Source: Paenibacillus ottowii (GTDB taxonomy: Bacteria > Bacillota > Bacilli > Paenibacillales > Paenibacillaceae). Taken from it: a stretch of 64,000 nucleotides of DNA. The notes beneath the pieces are model-generated. The model saw only the letters and a program-made list of their open reading frames with translations. It made no database searches and was not told the DNA's origin. The number at the start of each line of letters is the position of its first letter. Positions within the stretch are counted from its first letter, which is position 1. The stretch is taken from assembly GCF_006874425.1 (NCBI RefSeq), contig NZ_VIJZ01000007.1, forward strand, positions 264,948 to 328,947. The letters run 5' to 3'. The position numbers and the translations under genes are program-made. Positions 57,464-64,000 of this stretch are shown one piece after another.

Positions 57464-59002
57464 ATGAATAAGCCTAATGAAATCGTTGTAGTTCTTGATT
57501 TTGGAGGACAATACAACCAGTTAATTGCAAGAAGAATTCGGGATCTCGGCGTATATAGCGAGCTCCTTCCATACAATACGCCTGCGGAGAAGCTGAGAGA
57601 GCTGGCGCCGAAAGGGATTGTTTTCTCAGGTGGACCTTCCAGCGTATATACAGACAATGCTCCTCAGGTGGATCGGGCAATTTATGATCTTGGCATCCCT
57701 ATCTTTGGTATTTGTTATGGTATGCAGCTAATGGCCCACCAACTGGATGGTAAGGTAGAACGTGCGGGCAAGCGTGAATATGGTAAAGCAGACGTGCAAT
57801 TCAATGAGGGCGCTCGGTTGACTAAAGGACTGGATTCTCGTCAAACCGTATGGATGAGCCATGGCGACCACGTTACAGATCTGCCAACCGGCTTTACACT
57901 GGATGCAGGAACAGAGAGTGCCCCGATTGCCGCAATGAGTAATCTGGAGCGGAATCTGTATGCGGTACAATTCCATCCAGAGGTACGGCATTCTGTTCAA
58001 GGTAATGAGATGATTAACAACTTCCTGTATGAAGTGTGTGGTTGTGAAGGCAACTGGACGATGGAATCGTTCATTGAAGAGCAAATCCGTGAAATTCGTC
58101 AGCAGGTAGGCGACAAGAAAGTACTGTGCGCTCTAAGTGGCGGCGTGGATTCCTCCGTTGTGGCTATGCTTATTCACAAAGCGATCGGTGACCAACTGAC
58201 GTGTATGTTCATTGATCACGGCCTGCTGCGTAAAGGTGAAGCCGAAAGTGTAATGGAGACATTCGTTGGTAAATTCGATATGAAGGTTGTTAAAATTGAT
58301 GCACGTGAGCGTTTCCTCTCCAAACTGGCAGGAGTGGATGATCCGGAACAAAAACGTAAAATCATCGGTAACGAATTTATTTACGTTTTTGAAGAAGAAT
58401 CAGCTAAATTCGATGATTTTGACTTCCTGGCACAAGGCACGTTGTATACAGATATTGTAGAGAGCGGAACAGCAACGGCGCAAACTATCAAATCGCACCA
58501 TAACGTGGGCGGTTTACCAGAAGACATGAAGTTCAAACTGATCGAGCCACTAAATGCGTTGTTCAAGGACGAAGTGCGTAAAGTCGGTGAAGAATGTGGA
58601 CTTCCGGCCGAAATTGTATGGCGTCAGCCATTCCCGGGCCCGGGTCTTGCCATTCGTGTATTGGGCGAAGTGACAGAGGACAAGCTCAAGATTGTCCGTG
58701 ATTCTGACTATATTTTGCGCGAGGAGATTGCCAAAGCGGGTCTGGATCGGGAAATTTGGCAATACTTCACCGCTCTGCCGAATATGAAGAGCGTTGGCGT
58801 TATGGGTGATGCTCGTACGTATTCCTACACGGTAGGTATCCGTGCAGTAACCTCAATCGACGGTATGACCGCTGACTGGGCACGTATCCCTTGGGATGTA
58901 TTGGAGAAAATCTCCGTTCGGATCGTCAACGAAGTGGACAACGTCAACCGCATCGTGTACGATATCACTTCCAAACCACCAGCAACAATCGAGTGGGAGT
59001 AG
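57464..59002 (+). CDS. guaA: GMP synthase (glutamine-hydrolysing)
   Basis: Converts XMP to GMP. 512 residues from the ATG at 57464 (GAGGGAGG). Class I glutamine amidotransferase with Cys in GICYGMQLM and the His/Glu in QFHPE; ATP-PP loop [12 protein letters not shown]-terminal dimerisation domain with [14 protein letters not shown]. Terminator at 59029. Confidence 0.98.
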   Translation: MNKPNEIVVVLDFGGQYNQLIARRIRDLGVYSELLPYNTPAEKLRELAPKGIVFSGGPSSVYTDNAPQVDRAIYDLGIPIFGICYGMQLMAHQLDGKVERAGKREYGKADVQFNEGARLTKGLDSRQTVWMSHGDHVTDLPTGFTLDAGTESAPIAAMSNLERNLYAVQFHPEVRHSVQGNEMINNFLYEVCGCEGNWTMESFIEEQIREIRQQVGDKKVLCALSGGVDSSVVAMLIHKAIGDQLTCMFIDHGLLRKGEAESVMETFVGKFDMKVVKIDARERFLSKLAGVDDPEQKRKIIGNEFIYVFEEESAKFDDFDFLAQGTLYTDIVESGTATAQTIKSHHNVGGLPEDMKFKLIEPLNALFKDEVRKVGEECGLPAEIVWRQPFPGPGLAIRVLGEVTEDKLKIVRDSDYILREEIAKAGLDREIWQYFTALPNMKSVGVMGDARTYSYTVGIRAVTSIDGMTADWARIPWDVLEKISVRIVNEVDNVNRIVYDITSKPPATIEWE

Positions 59003-59028
59003 GATTTTAACGACTAATATGATAAAGA

Positions 59029-59082
59029 TGAAGAACCTTTCAATTCACCACATCAATAGTGGTGTTGAAAGGTTCTTTTTTT
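59029..59082 (+). terminator. intrinsic terminator of guaA
   Basis: AAGAACCTTTCAA pairs with TTGAAAGGTTCTT, extended by CACCAC/GTGGTG, followed by TTTTTT. Confidence 0.92.
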
Positions 59083-59093
59083 ACAACTCTACC

Positions 59094-60224
59094 TTACCAT
59101 ACAATCTTTTTCCCGGTTGCGGCCGATTCTTCAATACGGTCCAGTAGCTGATGCAGCTGTAGTGCATGATTGAAATCGGGGGCAAGACGGGTGCCCGTCA
59201 AAATATCGCTGGCAAATACGTCATGAGCCTTGGCTACATTTACAGTTACCCCTTCTTTGGGGAAATCCAGGCCGGCATCAGGCTCAGCTGCTATGTATAT
59301 TGTTTCAAAAAAGCCATTAAGCACATGACTTTGATGATTTCCCTGATCATATACAAGTTTTTCAAGCGTCAGGTTCCCAAATTGAACATGTCCAAGCGAA
59401 GGATTTTGGCTCAAACGTAAAATGCCCTTTTTTCCCTGAATCTCTAGCTCAAACTTAGAATTCACTCCACCCTGAATGTGAACTGATACAGGAATTCCTT
59501 TTTCCAGCAATCCGTGAATCAGAATTTGATCTGCTGTATCCTTGGAAATGATTTCACCCGTTTCCTGAATCATGGCTTCGTTATAACGGGAAGATGTGAT
59601 AGCCGACAGTTCGCGGAATTCACCAACGATGTATTGCAGCGCGTCTAGAGCATGCCCCCCGTTAATGGTCAGCAGGTTGGCACCACTGGCTCTATTGAGC
59701 AAGTAAGCCGTATCCTGATCTGTTCGTCCTCCTTTGCCAGAAGTAGCTACTTGCATATGACAGGATACAATTTCACCAATTATCCCGTCCTCGACCAGCC
59801 TCTTCATCGTCTGCACCTCAAAATCCTGCCGAGCCTGCAAGCCAACGGTATGATGAATGCCCGCCAGTTCCGCTGCTCTAGTCATTTCAGCAGCTTCCGC
59901 AGTGTTGGCCCCCAGAGGCCACTCACAGAAAATATGCTTTCCCTCTTGGATAGCCGCTATTACGGCCTCGTGATGATGGGGAACTTTTATGCTCACCACG
60001 ACCATATCCACATCCTCGGAAGCTGCGAGCTTTTTGGCATCGTCAAAAGCCAATGGCGCCCCCACATCCTCTGCACTTTTGCGTGCACTGTCCATACGGG
60101 AAGTGCCGATGGCTGTGATATCCAAGTCCGGGTGTTTGAGTAAAGCCGGAATATGCGTTTGGCTGGCCCATTTATTATTCATTGAACCTCCTATGATACC
60201 TGCACGAATCTTCTGCTTAACCAT
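59094..60224 (-). CDS. Gfo/Idh/MocA family oxidoreductase
   Basis: 376 residues. Rossmann start KIRAGIIGGSMNNKWASQTHIPAL, VVSIKVPHHHEAVIAAIQEGKHIFCEWPLG with the catalytic Glu-x-Pro motif as EWP (instead of the commoner EKP). Acts on a sugar or inositol-like substrate with NAD(P). Divergent from the LysR regulator, a likely controller. Substrate unknown. Confidence 0.92.
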   Translation of the reverse strand: MVKQKIRAGIIGGSMNNKWASQTHIPALLKHPDLDITAIGTSRMDSARKSAEDVGAPLAFDDAKKLAASEDVDMVVVSIKVPHHHEAVIAAIQEGKHIFCEWPLGANTAEAAEMTRAAELAGIHHTVGLQARQDFEVQTMKRLVEDGIIGEIVSCHMQVATSGKGGRTDQDTAYLLNRASGANLLTINGGHALDALQYIVGEFRELSAITSSRYNEAMIQETGEIISKDTADQILIHGLLEKGIPVSVHIQGGVNSKFELEIQGKKGILRLSQNPSLGHVQFGNLTLEKLVYDQGNHQSHVLNGFFETIYIAAEPDAGLDFPKEGVTVNVAKAHDVFASDILTGTRLAPDFNHALQLHQLLDRIEESAATGKKIVW

Positions 60225-60353
60225 GTGCCATCCCTCCTGATTTTAAAATGTGGGTAGAAAATAGCGCTCAAGGCCAATATAATACACTTAACTCATAAAG
60301 AATAATGTTTGTTAATGATGTTGATATCATTTTTTTTGATGGGAGGTAAAGAT

Positions 60354-61199
60354 GTGGATATTCAAAATATGCAGGCATTCGTTTCAGTAGCGGAGCTTAG
60401 AAGTTTAACAGAAGCTGCCCAAAAGCTGAATCATCTGCAATCGAATATGACGGCTAAAATAAAGAAGCTGGAGACCTACTATGGCACAGCGCTATTTTAC
60501 CGAAAGCCTCGTGGTATGGAACTGACACCCGCCGGAGAAATTTTATATGCTCAGTACAAGCAAATTTTAACGCTGTGGCAAGACACAGAAATGAAAATGA
60601 GACCCCACGAGGAAAAACTGCGCATCGGCACGATGCAGTCCATTGTAGCAGGCGGAACAACAAGGGCACTAACGAAGGTGTACGAGATGTACCCGCAGGC
60701 TTCGGTGACATTAAAAACGGGAACCACCACGGAAATGGAGCAATTCATCCTCGACGGCGAGCTTGATATTGCTTTTGTTACAGGATATCCTACCAACCCA
60801 TATATTCATTATCAAAAAATATGTCGTGAAGAGCTGGTGCTGGTGGGGAAAGGTATACACGAAGGCTCGGATCTCCAACAGGTGCTGCAAGGAGCTTCTA
60901 TTATCATATTGTCGGATAGCTGCCTGTACCTCACGCATTTAGAGAAGATGTATCAGGACATGCAATTGACCCATGGCGAGGTTGTCGAGGTTGGAATATT
61001 CGATACGATGGTGGAGTTTGCTCTGATGGGAATGGGAATCACCCTTATGTCTAAAAAGCTGGCGAGGCAGTTTAAAGTATCGTCCTATTTACCCGTTCCT
61101 TCAAATTTTGGCTGCATGGATACATATTTAATATCCCGTCCAAATCATAAAATGACAGCAATTGAACATAAATTTATCGAAATCAATAATACGATTTAA
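60354..61199 (+). CDS. LysR family transcriptional regulator
   Basis: 281 residues from the GTG at 60354 (GGGAGG), giving the usual start MDIQNMQAFVSVAELRSLTEAA in effect. Winged helix-turn-helix residues 1-60, then the two-lobed effector domain (RIGTMQSIVAGG, FVTGYPTNPY). Divergent from the Gfo/Idh oxidoreductase over a 129-base gap, the normal arrangement for a LysR-type regulator and its target. Confidence 0.92.
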   Translation: MDIQNMQAFVSVAELRSLTEAAQKLNHLQSNMTAKIKKLETYYGTALFYRKPRGMELTPAGEILYAQYKQILTLWQDTEMKMRPHEEKLRIGTMQSIVAGGTTRALTKVYEMYPQASVTLKTGTTTEMEQFILDGELDIAFVTGYPTNPYIHYQKICREELVLVGKGIHEGSDLQQVLQGASIIILSDSCLYLTHLEKMYQDMQLTHGEVVEVGIFDTMVEFALMGMGITLMSKKLARQFKVSSYLPVPSNFGCMDTYLISRPNHKMTAIEHKFIEINNTI

Positions 61200-61372
61200 T
61201 AGAGTAGGAGAGTAAAAACTCAGAAATGCTCACGTTACCTGTTAAGCGTAGGTATTTTTATGTTAAGAGCGTTTATATAGATTAGGCACAAGACTTGTTA
61301 ATTCTCAGTAAGAGTGTATAATGCTCGAAGCGTCAATTGATAGGTCAAGTATCATGAGGAGGAGAAGTAGTC

Positions 61373-61798
61373 ATCGAACATTGCTCTGAAAAAAGCCAGT
61401 TATTTTATCGCATGCATCTTTTGTGTAAAGAAATGAATAATGCTTTTGAAGCACAGTTAAAAACTAGCTTCACCAAGGTTGAAATTTTGTATCATGTTAA
61501 TCATCGTCAGGAACTAAGTCAATTGGAGCTTCAACATCTGCTCGTTCTGGATGGTGCAGCAGTGACCCGGCATCTGAAAAGGCTGGAAGAGGAAGGTCTG
61601 ATTTTACGCAGTAAAAAAGAGCAGGATAAGCGTGTGACTTATATACGTTTAACCGAATTAGGGATTCAAGAGCTGCAAGTTTTGACAGAGCAAAGAGAAG
61701 CCTTTCAAGAAAAGTTCCTTTCTAAGTTTGACGATGAGGAAGTTGTGGCTTTAACAAATGCACTACAGCGTATGTCTAGCAATGTGAAGAATATGTAA
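61373..61798 (+). CDS. MarR family transcriptional regulator with an unusual start
   Basis: The longest certain frame begins at the ATG at 61412 (128 residues): winged helix with SQLELQHLLVLDGAAVTRHLKRLEEEGLILRSKKEQDKRVTYIRLTE. But that ATG has no ribosome binding site. A strong GAGGAGGAG lies eight bases before an in-frame ATC at 61373, and the 13 extra residues (IEHCSEKSQLFYR) continue the first helix in MarR style. Either a rare ATC start or an ATG lost by mutation is suggested. Start is undecided; I give the longer form. Confidence 0.7.
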   Translation: MEHCSEKSQLFYRMHLLCKEMNNAFEAQLKTSFTKVEILYHVNHRQELSQLELQHLLVLDGAAVTRHLKRLEEEGLILRSKKEQDKRVTYIRLTELGIQELQVLTEQREAFQEKFLSKFDDEEVVALTNALQRMSSNVKNM

Positions 61799-61844
61799 AG
61801 TGTGCAAAAAGAAATGATCTTAAAGGCATCTGATTATCCTAAAT

Positions 61845-61881
61845 GATAACCCGCCAGCTGGATAATAGCTTGCGGGTTATC
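61845..61881 (+). terminator. hairpin downstream of the MarR gene
   Basis: GATAACCCGC pairs with GCGGGTTATC, with an inner AGCT/AGCT, followed by TATTTT. It ends the MarR gene. Confidence 0.7.
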
Positions 61882-61931
61882 TATTTTCCGAACAATACAT
61901 ATGCGTTTAATTTGTAACATTCGCTTTTTCT

Positions 61932-61960
61932 GTTGACAAGCCGTAGGGGAGAGCCTAAAA
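61932..61960 (+). promoter_or_regulatory. predicted promoter of the purine permease gene
   Basis: TTGACA at 61932-61937, 17 bases, TAAAAT at 61955-61960. No purine riboswitch sequence was recognised in the leader. Confidence 0.65.
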
Positions 61961-62053
61961 TAACGGATGTAATACAGCGTATATGAATGCGAATATTACA
62001 GCAATTGAACGACAACAATACGAGTATGCTTTGCGTAGGAGGAATTACGACTC

Positions 62054-63424
62054 ATGGAGCGTTTCTTTAAATTAAAGGAACATGGCACGAACGTCCGCAC
62101 TGAGCTTATTGCGGGGATCACTACTTTTATGACTATGGCTTATATTCTGGTGGTCAACAATACCTTTTTGGGACCCACTGGAGCGGGGATGCCTAGTGAA
62201 GCTGTTTTCTTTGCGACAGCAGTAGGTGCAGGCTTAGTTACCATTCTGATGGGCTTGTTTGTAAATGTACCAATCGGTATGGCACCAGGCATGGGCTTGA
62301 ATGCTTATTTTATGACTGTAGTCTTGAGTTCTAATGGGATGATTACTTGGCAAGCGGCACTTGGCGCTGTATTTATATCCGGTATCGTCTTTCTAATTTT
62401 GACCGTTACCCGGGTAAGACAGATGCTGCTTGTTGCGGTTCCGGAAAATTTAAAAACAGCTATTACAGTTGGTATCGGCTTGTTTGTCACAATTGTAGGC
62501 TTCAAGCTTTGTAATCTGGTTATGGTGAGTATCGTTCCAGGGACCGATGTTGGTCATCCGGTTCCGGGTCATGCCTTTAATTTGGTTCTAGGTAGTCTGG
62601 TACATCAAAAAGATGCGCTGCTGGCGCTAATCGGGTTGCTTATTATTGCAGCGCTGATGGTCGTTCGGGTCAAAGGTGCATTACTGATTGGAATCGTAGC
62701 GACTACATTAATCGGTATTCCGATGGGTGTAACGAATCTGAGCAGCTTGACAACAGGCCACTGGATTCCAGACTTCGGCAATTTGGCAGTGGGGCAGTTA
62801 GATCTGAAAGCAGCTTTGCATATCGGTCTGTTTGATATTATTTTTATCTTCACATTTGTAGAGCTGTTTGATACGTTTGGTACGTTGGTGGGTACAGCGA
62901 CGCGTGCAGGCATAATGAAAGATAAGAAAAAGGGCGAAAAAATTATCGGTAAAGCGATGCTTGTAGATGCTGTTGGTGTAAGTACTGGTGCAGTGTTGGG
63001 TACAAGTACAATTACGGCATTTGTAGAAAGTTCCGCAGGGGTAGAAGAAGGTGGACGTACAGGTCTTACTGCTGTAACGACAGGCGTGTTGTTCTTGTTA
63101 TCCCTCTTTATAGCTCCGTTGGCTCTGGTTGTCCCTTCTGCAGCTACTGCTCCGGCTCTGATAATCGTTGGTGTGCTGATGATGAGTCAGGTTCGCAATA
63201 TTGAATGGGATAACTTCCTATTGGCATTCCCGGCATTCTTGACCATCGTTTTGATGCCTTTTACAGGTGGGATAGCGAATGGTATCTCTGCTGGTATCCT
63301 GTCTTACGTTGTGCTGGCGGGATTCAGTAATCTGTTTACCAGTAATAAAGTTAAAATTCACTGGCTTATGTGGGTGCTTGCTATTATTGTAGTGATCCGC
63401 TTTGCCTTTATGGGTTCCGAATAA
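62054..63424 (+). CDS. NCS2 family purine permease, AzgA/PbuG type
   Basis: 456 residues with about 13 membrane helices. Signature N-terminus RTELIAGITTFMTMAYILVVN, then GMAPGMGLNAYF and FTFVELFDTFGTLVGTATRAG are those of the hypoxanthine/guanine PbuG/AzgA branch. Imports a purine base by proton symport; guanine/hypoxanthine is likely but unproven. TAGGAGG ribosome binding site. Terminator at 63439. Confidence 0.93.
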   Translation: MERFFKLKEHGTNVRTELIAGITTFMTMAYILVVNNTFLGPTGAGMPSEAVFFATAVGAGLVTILMGLFVNVPIGMAPGMGLNAYFMTVVLSSNGMITWQAALGAVFISGIVFLILTVTRVRQMLLVAVPENLKTAITVGIGLFVTIVGFKLCNLVMVSIVPGTDVGHPVPGHAFNLVLGSLVHQKDALLALIGLLIIAALMVVRVKGALLIGIVATTLIGIPMGVTNLSSLTTGHWIPDFGNLAVGQLDLKAALHIGLFDIIFIFTFVELFDTFGTLVGTATRAGIMKDKKKGEKIIGKAMLVDAVGVSTGAVLGTSTITAFVESSAGVEEGGRTGLTAVTTGVLFLLSLFIAPLALVVPSAATAPALIIVGVLMMSQVRNIEWDNFLLAFPAFLTIVLMPFTGGIANGISAGILSYVVLAGFSNLFTSNKVKIHWLMWVLAIIVVIRFAFMGSE

Positions 63425-63438
63425 TTCAGTAGATAAAA

Positions 63439-63480
63439 GAATCTCTTTCCTGTTGTTTTAAGGAAGGAGGTTCTTTTTTT
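63439..63480 (+). terminator. intrinsic terminator of the purine permease gene
   Basis: AGAATCTCTTTCCT pairs with AGGAAGGAGGTTCT and is followed by seven T. Confidence 0.88.
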
Positions 63481-63566
63481 AGTTAATCACGAGCAGAATC
63501 AAAAGAAATAATATATGAAGGGAAACGAATAACAAATATATGCTGAGAAATTTCATATAATAATGC

Positions 63567-63595
63567 TTGCAAAGTAAAAATGAATATGGTATATT
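63567..63595 (+). promoter_or_regulatory. rRNA operon promoter P1
   Basis: TTGCAA at 63567-63572, 17 bases, TATATT at 63590-63595, in AT-rich surroundings typical of rRNA promoters with an upstream element. Confidence 0.65.
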
Positions 63596-63659
63596 CTAAT
63601 TCCGGCCAAGAAACACATAGTTGTGAGCGATTGATTCAAAAAAGAATTCAAAAAAATGC

Positions 63660-63688
63660 TTGCAAAGTTGGTTCGGACATGATATGAT
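63660..63688 (+). promoter_or_regulatory. rRNA operon promoter P2
   Basis: TTGCAA at 63660-63665, 17 bases, TATGAT at 63683-63688. The -35 box and flanks (AATGCTTGCAAAG) repeat those of P1. A leader with TGATCTTTGAAAACTGAAC, common before Bacilli rRNA genes, follows. Confidence 0.7.
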
Positions 63689-63854
63689 ATAAGAGTTGAT
63701 GAGGCGATGAGCTGATTCAAAAAAAGTTTGATCTTTGAAAACTGAACAACGAGTGAGTAAACTGATTTTGTTCGCAAAATCAAACATGAGATATTTTATC
63801 TCGTCAGTTTCAAATGAGCTAATCGCTCTTTCAATAAACCAGCTTCGGTTGGTC

Positions 63855-64000
63855 TTTAATGGAGAGTTTGATCCTGGCTCAGGACGAACGCTGGCGGCGT
63901 GCCTAATACATGCAAGTCGAGCGGGGTTACTTAGAAGCTTGCTTCTAAGTAACCTAGCGGCGGACGGGTGAGTAACACGTAGGCAACCTGCCCACAAGAC
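63855..64000 (+). rRNA. 16S ribosomal RNA, 5' part (continues past the window)
   Basis: GAGAGTTTGATCCTGGCTCAG and GACGAACGCTGGCGGCGTGCC (each in part) are the universal 5' sequences; the 5' end is set by alignment in memory to the Bacillus TTTATCGGAGAG start. The first variable helix GGGGTTACTTAGAAGCTTGCTTC and AACCTAGCGG are like the P. polymyxa group as I recall. Short reading frames overlapping here are spurious. Confidence 0.97.

Noticed and set aside
61930..62053. Purine riboswitch in the leader of the purine permease gene
   Set aside because: The conserved loop sequences of the purine riboswitch are not present; only a promoter and ribosome binding site were seen.
63735..63997. Open frames over the rRNA leader and the 16S start on both strands
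   Set aside because: They cover rRNA sequence and promoters and are not protein coding.

Overview
The window is chromosomal DNA from a spore-forming Firmicute, most likely Paenibacillus of the P. polymyxa group. Pointers are the 5' end of a 16S rRNA gene at the right edge (recalled, not searched, as polymyxa-like), a GerA-type germination operon with a sigma-G-like promoter, YesM/YesN-type two-component control of a pectin operon, LipL-type lipoate relay and Bacillus-like ribosome binding sites. No insertion sequence, prophage, CRISPR array or tRNA gene was seen.

Layout. 1-2.4 kb: partial hydrolase, acpS, mutY. 2.4-9.1 kb: lipoprotein, then an alpha-galactoside locus (AraC regulator divergent from a GH36 alpha-galactosidase and a PTS EIIBC), then DinB. 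9.2-19.9 kb: housekeeping and stress genes: sodA, acetyltransferase, signal peptidase I, rnhA, a queG-ogt fusion, yneF-like, folE, lipL, a second SOD with a long N-terminal extension, AraC regulator, VOC protein, membrane hydrolase. 20.2-29.3 kb: IclR regulator, TPP riboswitch plus thiC, a 50-residue orphan, YitT, a split SdpI-like pair, aconitase. 29.3-34.4 kb: amidase-domain protein, ddl, uvsE, inositol-monophosphatase-like enzyme, small proteins. 34.5-44.1 kb: a rhamnogalacturonan/pectin-oligomer module (histidine kinase, response regulator, binding protein, two permeases, acetylesterase, GH105 hydrolase, ASRT-like protein). 44.1-51.1 kb: EamA transporter, hemL, LCP protein, ABC-2 exporter, bcp. 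51.1-56.4 kb: spore germination operon A-C-B-D-B. 56.6-64 kb: dedA, guaA, Gfo/Idh oxidoreductase, LysR, MarR, purine permease, and tandem rRNA promoters leading into 16S.

Most genes are standard. The points most worth following are: a shared GTTTCA-N5-TGAAAC palindrome just downstream of the predicted promoters of the IclR regulator and of aconitase; a structured intercistronic element between the binding protein and permeases of the pectin operon; the ASRT-like protein ending that operon; the QueG-Ogt fusion; the PTS paired with a non-phospho alpha-galactosidase; the extended SOD; the doubled B subunit in the germination receptor operon; and a split SdpI-like pair whose second gene looks frameshifted. 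No clearly new multi-gene defence or biosynthetic system was identified.
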